Assembly: GCA_947034885.2 (NCBI GenBank)
Contig: OX344752.2
Span: 18,910,001-18,974,000 of the forward strand
DNA: 64,000 nucleotides
Direction: 5' to 3'
Source: Thuidium tamariscinum
Taxonomy: Eukaryota > Streptophyta > Bryopsida > Hypnales > Thuidiaceae
Position 1 is the first letter of the stretch, and each line of letters starts with the position of its first letter. The notes beneath the pieces were generated by a model. It saw nothing but the letters and a program-made list of their open reading frames with translations. It had not been told where the DNA came from and ran no database searches. The position numbers were made by a program, and so were the translations under genes. Shown piece after piece: positions 25,597 to 37,960 of this stretch.

Positions 25597-27345
25597 TCAT
25601 TACATTCAGTAGCCTATAGAAGGATTGCCTTTCCCTTTGTGAAGTCCCCATCACCTAATTTCATTTGACATTTCTTGAAGTTTGCAACTTTAGTTACTAA
25701 ATGGTGTGGAATATTCCACACCATTTCATCTACTGGGAGGCAGTATGACAGGCTGCTACTGAATGTTATGTTATTGTACATTACAATACTATACTAGGCT
25801 GACCTTTGTTTTTAAGATTGGTATAAGCTTAACCCAAAAAGGACATCGTACACATTAAATGTCCGATGAATGACGAAACATTATCCAGTGTAGGCCATAA
25901 ATGCAACTATTCATCCTTGAAATTAGGGGTGGAAAGTAGAGATCTTCTATATTACTTTGACTTCAAATGAGTTTTTTTGTTTTCTTTAATACCAATGATT
26001 TTCATGATTTTAGAAAGGATGGTTTTCACAGGGACCCTCATCCTTCTATGGTAAAATGATGTTTGAAGACGTGCTTATTAATTTGAAAACTCCAGGAATT
26101 TGTGATTCAGACGGATCTGGAGTCTTACAAATAATTTTACCAATATGAAATAAGGGTATGTTCCCACCTGCTGTTAGTAAAGTTTTAGGTGCATTTACAA
26201 GGGGCGTGGTTAGACAGAATGTCCCTATTGAGCCTCTTTCGGGGGCAAGGGCAAATCAAGGGGCTGCTCTTCACCCTTCTGAGGACCCATCAATCTACTT
26301 CCAATTTCTGTTTAAATTTGATTTTTCCAACAAAGTAGATGAGAATGCCATAGAACACAAGACTTTCAAGAAGAGAACTGAAGTTATGATGTGGGTTTTG
26401 TGCCACATGTTCACTTAAGCCTCACAAACAATCTTGGATTGAGGTGGGAGAGGAGAGAAACTCTTTATACTAGTGGAGTAGTGGTGGGTGAAACAAACCA
26501 TGTGGGATATGTGATTTAGGAGAAAAAAGAGCTTCTCTATTCATGGTTGTGGAAATGCAGGAATTGTGATAAAAGTCAAATTTCAGACCTCATTTAAACA
26601 TAGTAGATTGTATTTTTTCAAAAAACTTCAAACTAAGAAAAGTTGGAGAATCAAGTGAAATTTTACCTCCAAAAATCCGTTTGAGATTTCAATACTCCAC
26701 CTAAAATTTATGGACAAATTTCAGAGGAGGTGTTCAAAAATGTCCCCAAAATGTCCTTTCCACACACACTTCTAGAATTTGTCCAAAACTCTTATATGCG
26801 GCTTCAAAATCTCAAGTGGATTTTTAGAGATAAATGTTAGCTTGTTTCTCCCACTTCTTTTAGTTCTATTTTTTTTTAAAGAAGCTATAATGCAATGCCC
26901 AAATGAAGTCTAAAATTCAACTTCAAGCACAATTCTTGCATTTCTACTTAACCATTAGCAGCTTCATTTTTTATGAACAAAATTGAAAAGTGTTGAGTGT
27001 TGTATAATCTTAGAGGTGTAGAATTTTCTATTTGAGTAAGTGAATCCAAGTGTGATCCTTTTCTTAAGGTGATAATCTTTACAAATTTCTATCTAATTTG
27101 TACGATATTGTTGTAAGAACACTAGTTTTTTAGTATTGTGAAAATTCATAATTTATTCATGAGTAAAAAGATGCATTTTGGAGATTTTAGAGTATTCTAC
27201 TAACTTCCATTAAAATCCTAGAAGAGTTTGGTAGTTTCTTTATACAAACAATGTGTAATTGCATATTCAATCATATATATGTATAGTTACTTTATGAGAA
27301 TCTAAGTAGTGATGTTTTTATTTTCAACTCTTCATTGTAAATATT

Positions 27346-27350
<5 letters not shown>

Positions 27351-27380
<30 letters not shown>
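27351..27380. repeat. (TA)15 microsatellite
   Basis: Uninterrupted run of TA dinucleotides, likely polymorphic in length. Confidence 0.95.
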
Positions 27381-27383
<3 letters not shown>

Positions 27384-27697
27384 ATGTGTATGTAATGCAT
27401 AAGTTTTGTCAATCATAACAAACTTTCATTCAAGCAATGAAATAAAAATTGTACTTTTCAAGTACTTGAAAGTTATGTGTTTTTTAATTGATTTGACAAA
27501 TACTAATCATTAAAGATATTAAAAGCTTGATATGAATATTTTCTAATCATAAATTTGAACATCAAACAAAGTGAGAATGTCAAAAAAGTTGTACAATGCT
27601 ACATATTATTAATAGCAGATGTAGGTGTGGTCTACATTGATAATACTCCACCACTAACATTATACCATATTCAACACTTTTCAATTTTGTTTATAGA

Positions 27698-27746
27698 AAA
27701 TGAAGCCATTCATGGTTACACCTCAAATGAAGCCATTCATGGTTAC
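27698..27746. repeat. Direct duplication of a 22-bp segment
   Basis: AAATGAAGCCATTCATGGTT is present at 27698 and again 27 bp later, each followed by AC. Simple tandem duplication. Confidence 0.85.
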
Positions 27747-28126
27747 GTATTTTGTATTTAAATTAGATTTTAGAATTCAAGTTCTAGAATCTATATTTAG
27801 ATTTGAAGTTCAACATTAAAATGCTGAACTCGAGGGTTTTTATGAAGTCATGAGATTTAGAGTCCTAGGATTCTTGTTTGACTTTAGTTTTTACCTCCAT
27901 TTAGTTTAGTTGAAGTTTAATATCTAATTTTAATCTTATATTTTATCTATATGTTTAGAAGATAAGATTATGAGTTAGAATTAGTTTATTTTTTAGTTTG
28001 ACCTTTAAGTTTCATTGGCTTTGGAGAGTAAACTTGAACTTATATTCTTGTTTTTTTCCTTTGGCCAAAAGTTGTTTGGAGATCCATTTGGGCATCTCCC
28101 ACTTAACTTAGGGTCTAGTAAGATTG

Positions 28127-29044
28127 GTGAGTGATCTTCTTCTTCTTCTTAGGGGGGTTTAGAGAGTTTTTTGGGGGAGTTTTTTCCTTAAAGTGTGTGG
28201 AGACGGAGTTTTGTGTGTGAGTGTTAATGGGGTTTTGAAGCTGAATTTTGGGTTGATGTAGCTCATTGAGCATTGAATATTTGGAATTGAAACTTTGGCA
28301 TCTAATTCCTTGTGATTAGAATTTTTCAAAATTGTGCTTGCAAGTTGAATTTGGACTTGTGAATCAAAAGATATAGAATTTTGAAGTTAAGAGAACCTAA
28401 GGCCTTCTATTGAGAAGAGCAAAGGCTTCTTTAAACCATAACTTTTGGAATTTTTTCATCTTGTTTTGAGATTTAGAGGGATTGTATATCATTATAGTAG
28501 CTTTTCAAAAAGTCATCACTCATCTGGTTTGGAGTTTGGAAGAGAAAGTTATGAGGAGTTGAAAGTCTAGTGAAAAATTGGAGTTTGGAAGGAGAAAGAC
28601 CGTGACTTGAAACGACCACAACTTTGGTTGTGTTTTTCACATGTCTTTGAAAATTCTTGTGGAGTTAGTTTGTAGAATTTCCTATCCATAATGAGTTCAT
28701 TCACTTCATTTGAACTCTTATTGAAGAAATTATAGAGTGTAGAAGATAGGAAGAAGTGTTGCTTTTATAGTTTAGAAACCCGAGACTTTGTTCCTTAATA
28801 ACTTTTGGACAGAGTCTTAGTTTCTCATGAAACTTTTTGAGATTGTGGATATTAGTTTGAGGACTTTAAATTGCTATCACACTTGCAATTTAGATTTTTA
28901 GTTCAAAAGTTGTAGAATTTAAATATAGATGCAGTAGTTGGTTGCCAAGGAATTTGAGGAACCTCTACTTTGCACTCTAATAACTTTTGGACAGTAGTTT
29001 AGATAGAGTTGAGATTTGGAGAGTGTTTTCCTTATAAAGTTATC
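28127..29044 (+). repeat. Left arm of a 918-bp inverted repeat
   Basis: Runs from GTGAGTGATCTTCTTC to AAAGTTATC. Its reverse complement is at 29692-30609, equal in length and nearly identical in the blocks compared (for example one T/C difference in the CTT run). The arm contains several 'aacttttgga' modules. No coding frame. Confidence 0.9.
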
Positions 29045-29691
29045 CATGTGTGTTCTCTAAGTGCACTCCTCTCTACTCAATAACGTTGATGAGTGAAGTT
29101 GGGTAAGTCTTCAAAACTTGAATATTCTCTTGATCTTCACTCGAATCTTTGCTTGAATCTTCACTTGTTCTTTCATTGGCTTATCCTGTGGCTGACTCTA
29201 TAGGGCTAAGAGTGAAGGTGTGTAATAAGAAACAAGGCTTCGGACGTGTAAAACGGAACGGCCAACACGAGTGCCTGTCTGGATGATGGGCCTCTAAACT
29301 TCAAACCCACGATGACCAGGAAGCGCCTTTCATCAATCTGAACAACATAAAAGATCAACCATGTGGGCTATTAACCCCACTTCGTCGCCACAAACACAAA
29401 ATGAAGCGCTTACTGAATAACCACGGCTCGCAACAGTTTTACAATGCAAAAATTGAATTTTCAACTAGCCTCCAAAACTGGCTGGGAATAACAGAAATGA
29501 AAACAAATCACAAGCTACAACACAAGGCTAGGTCCTCGGCATGTACGGCCTTCAAATCTTCAAGTCTTCAAAAGAACCCAAAGAACCCCAAAGAACAATA
29601 GAAAACTTCTCCTCTCACTAGCTCCGACCTTCTTTCTACAACTACAGATGGCTTAAGTCTCCAAATACTTAATGTAATAGCATTTTGAAAA
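29045..29691. other. Spacer (loop) of the large inverted repeat
   Basis: 647 bp, GC-richer than the arms and with no recognisable gene. The first 45 bp (CCATGTGTGTTCTCTAAG...) recur in diverged form at about 30918-30962 in the same orientation. The largest frame, 29401-29601, gives a 66-aa unmatched peptide. Confidence 0.5.
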
Positions 29692-30609
29692 GATAACTTT
29701 ACAAAGAAAACACTCTCCAAATCTCAACTCTATCTAAACTACTGTCCAAAAGTTATTAGAGTGCAAAGTAGAGGTTCCTCAAATTCCTTGGCAACCAACT
29801 ACTGCATCTATATTTAAATTCTACAACTTTTGAACTACAAATCTAAATTGCAAGTGTGATAGCAATTTAAAGTCCTCAAACTAATATCCACAATCTCAAA
29901 AAGTTTCATGAGAAACTAAGACTCTGTCCAAAAGTTATTAAGGAACAAAGTCTCGGGTTTCTAAACTATAAAAGCAACACTTCTTCCTATCTTCTACACT
30001 CTATAATTTCTTCAATAAGAGTTCAAATGAAGTGAATGAACTCATTATGGATAGGAAATTCTACAAACTAACTCCACAAGAATTTTCAAAGACATGTGAA
30101 AAACACAACCAAAGTTGTGGTCGTTTCAAGTCACGGTCTTTCTCCTTCCAAACTCCAATTTTTCACTAGACTTTCAACTCCTCATAACTTTCTCTTCCAA
30201 ACTCCAAACCAGATGAGTGATGACTTTTTGAAAAGCTACTATAATGATATACAATCCCTCTAAATCTCAAAACAAGATGAAAAAATTCCAAAAGTTATGG
30301 TTTAAAGAAGCCTTTGCTCTTCTCAATAGAAGGCCTTAGGTTCTCTTAACTTCAAAATTCTATATCTTTTGATTCACAAGTCCAAATTCAACTTGCAAGC
30401 ACAATTTTGAAAAATTCTAATCACAAGGAATTAGATGCCAAAGTTTCAATTCCAAATATTCAATGCTCAATGAGCTACATCAACCCAAAATTCAGCTTCA
30501 AAACCCCATTAACACTCACACACAAAACTCCGTCTCCACACACTTTAAGGAAAAAACTCCCCCAAAAAACTCTCTAAACCCCCCTAAGAGGAAGAAGAAG
30601 ATCACTCAC
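29692..30609 (-). repeat. Right arm of the 918-bp inverted repeat
   Basis: Inverted copy of 28127-29044. No target duplication was found outside the arms, so the structure could be a long-TIR (fold-back) transposon, or an inverted duplication of some other repeat. Confidence 0.9.
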
Positions 30610-31129
30610 TGCCACTTCACATCATCTTTTTTACTTTTTAAGAAAGTAAGAGAAGTTAACTCCTAGGAGAGTAATAAAGACTATAACTTTATTAAAAGTC
30701 TTATCTTATCATCCTATCCTATCTCCTATGTGGCTTTTTAATCTTTTACAAATAAAATAAATAAACGAAAGTCAAATAATTGTTTAATAGAGGTAAAAAA
30801 AAGTAGAGTTAATTCTATAAAATTAGAATAAACTCACAAAAAAACCCTCTACTTTAACCATAAACATAAATTTGTATATACTAAACATAATTACAACACG
30901 ACAATGTGCAGCGAGACACCATGTGTGTTCTCTAAGCGCGCTCCTCTTTACCCGACAGCGCGCCTGCAAATTTCAACCATCGATTTTGGGCACTTGCAAA
31001 TCTGGGCTGTCAGTGTAGTACTATGCAGTATTATGCAATACTATGGACTACTACAAGTACTTCACAAGCCACAGAGAGCAAAAAATAGCAGAAAAAGGGT
31101 CTGTGGACCTTTTTATTTTTAATAATTAA
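30610..31129. other. Spacer with a fragment matching the inverted-repeat loop
   Basis: 30918-30962 is similar to the start of the loop at 29045. The remainder is AT-rich, with no gene seen. Confidence 0.35.
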
Positions 31130-31615
31130 AAAAAAAAAAAAATTTTTTTTTAAAGAATCCCATTTTTTTAAACAAAATTGTACACACATTTCAAGAAAAA
31201 ATTCCTCTAAAAAAGTTTTTCCCTCTTCGTAGAGTTTGTGCAAAGGAAGGTCACTTTGACCCCATGTGGACAATAGACATTTTACTATTTTTATAAAAAC
31301 TCACCATCAATCCTTGAAATGTTAGTAGAACTCCAAATTGTCCAATTTGTGGCTTCAAATTCGGATTTTTGAGTCAAAAATAGGACTAAAACCCCCAAAA
31401 ATGGCCAAGGTAGACAGCCAATCAGGGGAAATTTTAAAATATTAAACTAATTTTTAAAAAAATTTAAAAATTACACAACATATAAAACTTTTGTGTCCAC
31501 CTTCATTCCAAATTTCAAGTTGATAGGGAAAACGATGCAAAAGTTATGAGCAAAAAACTACATGTTGGAGGTCAAGGGGACAAAAAATAGGACAAGTGTT
31601 TCTTACAATCACCCC
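31130..31615 (+). mobile_element. Family E element, left end missing
   Basis: The right end GACAAGTGTTTCTTACAATC-ACCCC matches the terminus at 8715, and the interior ('aagttatgagcaaaaaact', 'ccaaatttcaagttgat') matches 8440-8690. The left terminus was not found. Confidence 0.6.
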
Positions 31616-31776
31616 AAAATACAAATCTAGTATTGTTTCAAACTCCAATTTATAGAGTGTTTTTATGGTACTAAATCAATGGGTGATTGATTTAATGTTC
31701 ATTCCATTGTCGATTGAGTGCTATTTCAATGCTTTTTTGGATACTATTGAATTGATATTGAATTAGCACCAATGAC

Positions 31777-32004
31777 ACTAGTATGTGAGCATAGAAGTGT
31801 GAGTCTATGAGCCTTGAGCCTAAATATAAGTAAATATTATACACTCATTGAAGGTGTTTATAACCGATAAACACCTATAATATAGGTGTTTAGAATATGG
31901 ATACACTATAACCATTGAGGTGTCTATAATATAGACATCTATACTATAGGTGTATAGAATTCTAAACTCATAGGCTCATACTTTCTATGCTCACATACTA
32001 GCAA
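31777..32004. mobile_element. Palindromic MITE (family D), intact copy
   Basis: Ends ACTAGTATGTGAGCATAGAA and TTCTATGCTCACATACTAGC are near-perfect inverted repeats. The interior is a chain of short palindromes (cctataatatagg, aggtgtctataatatagac). Non-coding, about 228 bp. Confidence 0.75.
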
Positions 32005-32019
32005 CTGTGCATATAGAAT

Positions 32020-32590
32020 GATTGGTTTGTCCTATTAGCATTGTTCATTTTTTTAATCCATATTAAGAAAAATGTGAAAAATGGAGAGCAATACAAATTT
32101 CTTTTTTTTTGACAAAGTGTGAAATTGTTATGAATTTTTGAAGTGCACTATCTAATTAGTCCAAAATAGTCTCTAGACTAATTCTAGGTGAACAAAAAGT
32201 GTATCCATAATAGTCATTTTATTTACTTAAAACAATTACAATAATTTCTACAACAATCCCAATATATTCTAATATGGTCATTATATGAAGGCTTAAAAAA
32301 ATCACTTTTAAATTTGAATTTTCACTAAAAAGGTAGAAATTCCTATTGCAATTAGTAATTCTTCCATCACCATCATCCAAGACATTGAACTAATTCAACC
32401 TAATGTAATCCAAATCTCATTAATCTTATTGAAAAATTCTATTATAGATTGATGCAAGACTATAATAATGGGTCATTTCCTATATGTTTCACATAGTGGT
32501 ATGCTTGTCATAGGCTGGTTAACCTTAGAAGATTTATAGAGGGAAGTTGTGAAAATCTTTAATTCAAAGGTGTAAGAGATCTAATAGAAG
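32020..32590 (+). repeat. ~570-bp dispersed repeat, copy 2
   Basis: Matches 18385-18955 in inverted orientation, and lies directly beside a family D MITE. No termini found. The frame related to MGPFLGVCHIGWL is only partly open here. Confidence 0.7.
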
Positions 32591-32768
32591 AAACTACAAA
32601 AATATAGATGGATGAAAAAAAAAGATTGTATGTACTTGTCACATATTTGCATTTATCCATTGTTCAAAATTTGAACTTACTATATTGTAGGGATTAAACA
32701 TCATAGTCAATAAAAACCTATTGAAATGGTAGCCTAAAAATTTCTAAAAGGTTCACAATGTTGTTTAA

Positions 32769-33972
32769 CTCTTAAGAGTCCTAGCATAAAATAACTTTTA
32801 CCATGCATATTGCAAGATATTTGCATTTAAAATAATCAAAACAAGTTTTTTAAACACATTTCACAACTAAATTATTTGACTTTGAATCTTCTTGACTTAC
32901 AATTTTTATGCTATAGATTTTGAAATAATTTCTTTTATAGTGAAGGTTTTAGTTGAAAGTCTAGTATTAAAAAGTCTAAAAAAATACAAGATTTTCATTC
33001 TTTAAGTAATTTTAAGTTGACGTAGGTATGACATTGAAGGAAAAATTAAACTACCAATAGCTTTAAAATGGAATTGAAACACACCAATGCAAATGACAAG
33101 ATTGTTTTAGCAAGAATAACTAATCTTGTCAAACTTCCTTTTCTTAAAATTGTGACAACTAAATTCAAGAGTGAATCCTATATATTAATTTTTTTAAAGT
33201 TTTTAATGATTGCCTGCAAAAGAAGAAGCTCTAGACCTAAATTTCACATCACTAATGCAATAGAACTAAGGTAGAGGTACCCATAGTTGATCACTTAAGC
33301 AATTTTCAAGCAAATTGTAAACACTATGAGGCAAGTGAAAATTTTGCCAAGTAGAAAGATAGGAAATAGAGAGACTGCAAATTTTTCAAATTTTTATTCC
33401 CACAATTGAAATTATTGTGATTTTTGAACTTTAGCCAAATTTTTTTTGGATTAATAGCCAATATCTAGATTCTTTCAATTCCTATAATAGACTTAGTACT
33501 TTTTTCTCTCACTACTTCCTACTTTCTTGCTCAATAATTTGGAACATGTGTCATGATGATTTTATTGGGCCCAATCTTGAAATAGAAGAAAAAATGCATT
33601 CCAAGCTTTGGTTGGAAATATGTTCTAACTTTGGTTGGAAATAGCTGCAATCTACAAGTTGGGTATGGGTCCCTAGTTGAGAATGGATACTTCTACCTTA
33701 ATTAAAGTATTTTGTGTAGAATAAATAAAAATAAATTGCAAGTTAATGTGGATTTTTTTTTTATGTTTGGTCTTTTGTTTTGAGCTTATTGTCAAATAAT
33801 TTTTGCTTCTAGACATTGATTGAAATAAAATAAATAAATTTTCTTGCAACTAATGTGTTCTTTCTATCAAAAACAAATTCAAAAAATTACCTCAAAATTT
33901 GAGGTTGTAGAAGCCTACTTGAAATCCATTTTGTATGTGTACCTTGAGGAGACAATTATAGGACTTTAGGGG
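32769..33972. mobile_element. Possible diverged TTAA element
   Basis: TTAA then CTCTTAAGAGTCCTA at the left; TATAGGACTTTAGGGG then CTAA at the right. The block 'attgcaagatatttgcattt' resembles 24540-24560 of family B in the same position. Longer (1.2 kb) and much diverged. Confidence 0.4.
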
Positions 33973-35170
33973 CTAAGATGTTTGGAGTGGTTGATGGTAC
34001 ACTAACTTATTTGCAGAAAAAAAAATACAATTATCTTTAGGGTGACATCATTGCATTTGGATGCATGCACGTAAATTTTGATGAATAAGTGGATTTTAAT
34101 ACTAAAAGGTTTGTATATATATAATATGACCAAAATATAGCATAATTTGTTCCATTGAATTGATGATTCATTACTCGATTGTTTTCAATCTTCTCAAATA
34201 TGTATGAAATGCAATAATAATGGATGGTAGGCTCAATGTCTTTTTAGAGTTTATTCTTTAGTGCTGTGATGTTCCAAATTTAAACACTAGGTTCAAAGGG
34301 ATTTTTTGATCATAGAACATCTCATTTATTCCAACCAATGTTTGGCTTTTAACCTTGAAGCACACCAACCTCCAATTTGCAGACAATGAATAGATTGACA
34401 ATCACTATCATTTCTTGATATTGCTTAAATACAAGTCATCCTAATTTATAGAGATACTATAAGTTGTCCCATCTAAAGGTTGGGATTTGGTTTTATTAGA
34501 ATCCTTATTTTTCTAAAATTACAAATATAGAAGTATGTGAAGTCGTTGACTAGGCCAAAATTGCATTGGTTCTAATTCAAAACTAGATTTGCAAAATGAG
34601 GTCATAGAATTAAAGAACACAAAAATTTCAAAAAATCACTATGTCAAGAGAATCTCATTTCTAACCCACTCCAAAAGATTTCACTCAAATAATTATTGAT
34701 GAAAGCATTGGTGAATCTAACCATACAAATGGAATTTAATAATCAAAAGTCTACAACTTAGTTTGCTTTGTATCTCAATTCCAAAATTTCTTCCAAATAG
34801 TAATTTGAGATGATTTTTCCCAAATGGCCAATTTTGGAGAAGACTCTAGGCACTTAGAGGTTAAACATCTGTGTTTTATGCTATTGTATGATGAAATTAA
34901 GGTATGCGGTATAACATAGTTATAAAGATATAAGGTGCAATATTTAACCCTTGAAGGACAAACTGGTAGCCATGAAAATCATGTATTTTAATTTCGTGTG
35001 ATATCATCTACTTAGAAAAAGCCTAATATATTCATTGGAAGTCAAAGAACTTTCCTTTCCACTCCTAATACCAAGGATGAAAAGTTGCACTTCTATCATG
35101 CATAGAAAGATTCTTTGTCATTCAAAGATGCAGATCGCGTTTAAGGGTTAAGAATTCAAGAAAGGATTCA
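33973..35170. other. AT-rich spacer with further TTAA-bounded relics
   Basis: Candidate short elements are 34353-34860 (CCTTGAAGCAC and reverse complement of CCTCTAAGTGC, TTAA on both sides) and 34948-35147 (CCCTTGAAGG and reverse complement of CCCTTAAACG, TTAA on both sides). No gene seen. Confidence 0.35.
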
Positions 35171-36640
35171 TCCCTAGATTGCTAAATTTTGGATGGAAAT
35201 CGTCGAGTCATGATTGCGAGTTACACAGTAATGGAAACTTGAATGTAAAATCCCAGACTGAAATTTATGCCGCACCTGTGATCTCCGAGGCGGCCAACAA
35301 CGGCGATCACAAGTTCACGAGTTCGTGCAAACGATCGAGTCTATGCAATGTGATCTCCTCTGCAATTCCGCCTTGCAGCAGGGTAGTATTGGTAGCCGGG
35401 CTACTGGCCGCAAACACCACAGCGCGAAAACCCTCTGTCATTCTACGCCATGAAGACGGAAACCGAAACCCAATTGAGTTGAAGCTCGAATTCTCTCGGA
35501 TTTCAGAGCTCAATCGCCATTAGTGTCGGGCCTGGGCAATTTAATTTAGGGCCTGATGCGCGCATCTGAGTTGTTCTCGACCTTCAATTGAGTCGACGTT
35601 CGTTGCATCCGAGGTGCGTGCGTGAGAACCGCAGTAATATATATTCTCGTCCTGTTCAATTAATTTGCTGTTGTGACTTCGGAAATCCTTGGATGCGTGG
35701 GGGCAAGTTTCTTTGTGCTTCATGGTGCATTGATATATTATGATTAGGTAGATTTCTCTATCAAATTTTGACTTCTTGAATTGAAGAGTTGAACGCTCAT
35801 GGGTACCGGTGATGGATTGAACGAGTGGTTAGTTTCAGAGAATAGCTTCAATTCAGTTGGACGTGCTTCGATCTGCGTCGTCGTGGGGTTGATCTCGACC
35901 GCGCAAGAACAATTTGGGGGTGGGTCGAACAGGTACATTGATCTTTCTTAATTACTCGACGGATGTCCAAGTGCGTCGACGTGGCTTCCGAGGCGAGTGT
36001 CGATCGCGTCTGGACTCATTTGACTGTGCCATTGAAGAATTGAGTGCCATTGATTTACGTCGTTGCTTCGTTTTCCGTTGTCGATTCGGGATACATGAGG
36101 ATCACTTTAGTTTTGGGTTCACGCTGATTTGCCTCAAGCAGTTTTTTTGTTTTGTTTTGTTTTCAAATTTTAGCTCAGCGGCGTTTAATTTCTGACCTTA
36201 AATGTCTTGTAATTATTACGTGCAAATGCATTTGGTAGATTTATTTTAAAACATACAGATGGAGAGGAGTCCTAATGTATTGAAATCGTCTGTTCTCTAC
36301 TCCACAAAACTTAGTATATATCACTTGTGGAATAATCTTTTCTTATGTTCAGAATATCGTTGGAATAGGGCAAAGCAAAATTGCCAAGTGGGCGCGACTG
36401 ACTGTACCGAGAGTGTGAATCTTCCTGTTACTAGAAGTGGGAGGCGTGCAACCAGGCATCCACATCAGTAGTCCCGGTGAGTTAATATTTTTCTTAATAT
36501 TTGCAGCTCCCTCTCAAGACACACTGATGATTACATGCGATCATAATTGGGGACTAAGCTGTAAATTCCCACACAGACAAGGAGTTCTGTCCATTCTCAT
36601 CTCTAGAATCTGGATTTCAATTTCGCAGTAAGCCGTCAAC
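35171..36640. promoter_or_regulatory. GC-richer island upstream of a possible gene
   Basis: Composition shifts abruptly from AT-rich at about 35170. Frames of up to 114 aa exist on both strands but none resembles a known protein. It probably contains a promoter and non-coding 5' exons: GT donor at 36477 (CCG|GTGAGT) and AG acceptor just before 36629 (TTTCGCAG). Confidence 0.35.
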
Positions 36641-37036
36641 ATGGGAATCGGTTTGGTTCCTAAGGAGTTCAGCACGCCGAAAATGGCTTCCCTCGTGGAG
36701 CAAGCGTGGCGGGCGAAGAGAAATAAGAACAGCAAGGGGCCAGAAGCGATTTCGCCAGAGAAGAAGCTGCAGGCAGTGCCCAACGCCAAGGAGAAGCCGA
36801 CGTACTCTCCTCTGCTGTCGAGGAGGCTTCACAAGATAGTGTCGTTGACGATTGAAATTCCGCCGCGAAAGCCCTTTCCTCCTCCTCTCGTGTGGAATCC
36901 ATCTCCACGTCCGCCTCCTCGCTCGCCAGGTCGACTTCATGCTCGGCGGCCATATGCTCGCCCACCTGCTCGTCCTCACCCTTACAAACGTCTCCAAAGC
37001 AGCCCAAGCAAGCGAATTCCATTGACAGGTCACTAG
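36641..37036 (+). CDS. Hypothetical protein, possibly only its first exon
   Basis: 131-aa frame starting MGIGLVPKEFSTPKMASL in a good start context (GTCAACATGGG), just after a possible 3' splice site at 36628. The first 65 residues have GC-rich third positions like the real genes here and read as a basic, globular-looking sequence. The rest is Pro/Arg-rich and may be read-through of an intron or of the tandem repeat that begins near 36945. No family recognised. The opposite strand (37076-36669, with MEFACLGCFGDVCKG) is also open, so the strand is uncertain. Confidence 0.35.
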   Translation: MGIGLVPKEFSTPKMASLVEQAWRAKRNKNSKGPEAISPEKKLQAVPNAKEKPTYSPLLSRRLHKIVSLTIEIPPRKPFPPPLVWNPSPRPPPRSPGRLHARRPYARPPARPHPYKRLQSSPSKRIPLTGH

Positions 37037-37960
37037 ACATGTAAATGATCATGCAACCGTGGTCAGTAGTCTCCATTCACAATCCTTGTTGCAAGGATGT
37101 ACCATCGTGAGCCTTTTTCGTTCAACACTTCAATCTGGGTTTTGTTCCACTTAACGCTCTGCATGTCATGCAGTAAATCTTTTCACTGCCCAGCTTGAAC
37201 TTGAAAATAGGGGTTACAAATTCTTTCTTTCAGATTGGCATAGCATTTCGTACACCTTTGTAAGTCTGCTCTCCTCTACACTGAAGCAGCATGGGCCAGC
37301 CATAGGGTCATTAAATATGTAAACGATCATGGTCAGTCTATATATATACAATCATTTCTGGATGTGCCATTAATTGTGAACATTTTTTGTTCATGACTTC
37401 TGGATTTGTTCGATATAGCGCTCGTTCAGTAAATCTTTTCACTGTACGTCTTCCACTGGTGATCGAATTGGTTTTACAGATTAATGTCCGTATTTCAAGT
37501 TTCCCGTCTTTGAGGTTTGCATAACAACATCGTCTAATCTTGAGTAAGTCTACGCCACGTTGCATTGTGAATGTACCTGTTTGCTCACCCACCTGCTCGC
37601 CCCCACGCACCCTCGCAAACGTTCTCAAAGTAGCATGAGCCAGCAGTAAGCATGTGCAGGCCGTTAGGCAGTGTAACTTACATATGTGTGCTCTTGGTCA
37701 CTGTGCGTGTAAGTTACAGGCAGTTGGTTGTGCACTTGTGAGCAATTTTTTGTTCAATACATATAGATTTCAGGTTCAGGCTCATTCAGAAAATCTTTTC
37801 GCAGTAGTCTACTTAAAAATTGATTTTACATGTATGTGTTCCAACTGTGAAATTCACGTAACATCATTAAATAGCTCTTGCAAGCTTTGCATTGAGAAAG
37901 GAAGAATTTGTTTGCCTCATCTCCTCGCTCCCAGCTAGCAATGCGTCCTGAAGTATGAAT
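36945..37960. repeat. Degenerate tandem repeat, units of about 260-355 bp
   Basis: CAGTAAATCTTTTCACTG or close variants occur at 37169, 37428 and 37786. Unit starts resemble 'atgtaaatgatcatg' (37039, 37315). The unit ends carry 'gctcgcccacctgctcg' (36958, 37582) and 'agcatgagccagc' (37288, 37633). Not AT-rich like the transposon DNA. It may be the 3' part or a non-coding exon series of the gene at 36.6 kb. Confidence 0.6.

Larger units (their letters stand above)
25597..28126. other. AT-rich spacer; no gene seen
   Basis: No supported ORF. It holds a TA microsatellite (27351-27380) and a duplicated 22-mer (27698-27746). An open frame at 26158-26418 encodes 86 aa with no recognisable family and is probably chance. 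Confidence 0.4.

Noticed and set aside
28127-30609. Interpretation of the 918-bp arms as the two LTRs of one retroelement
   Set aside because: The arms are inverted, not direct, and I see no primer-binding site, gag or pol between them.
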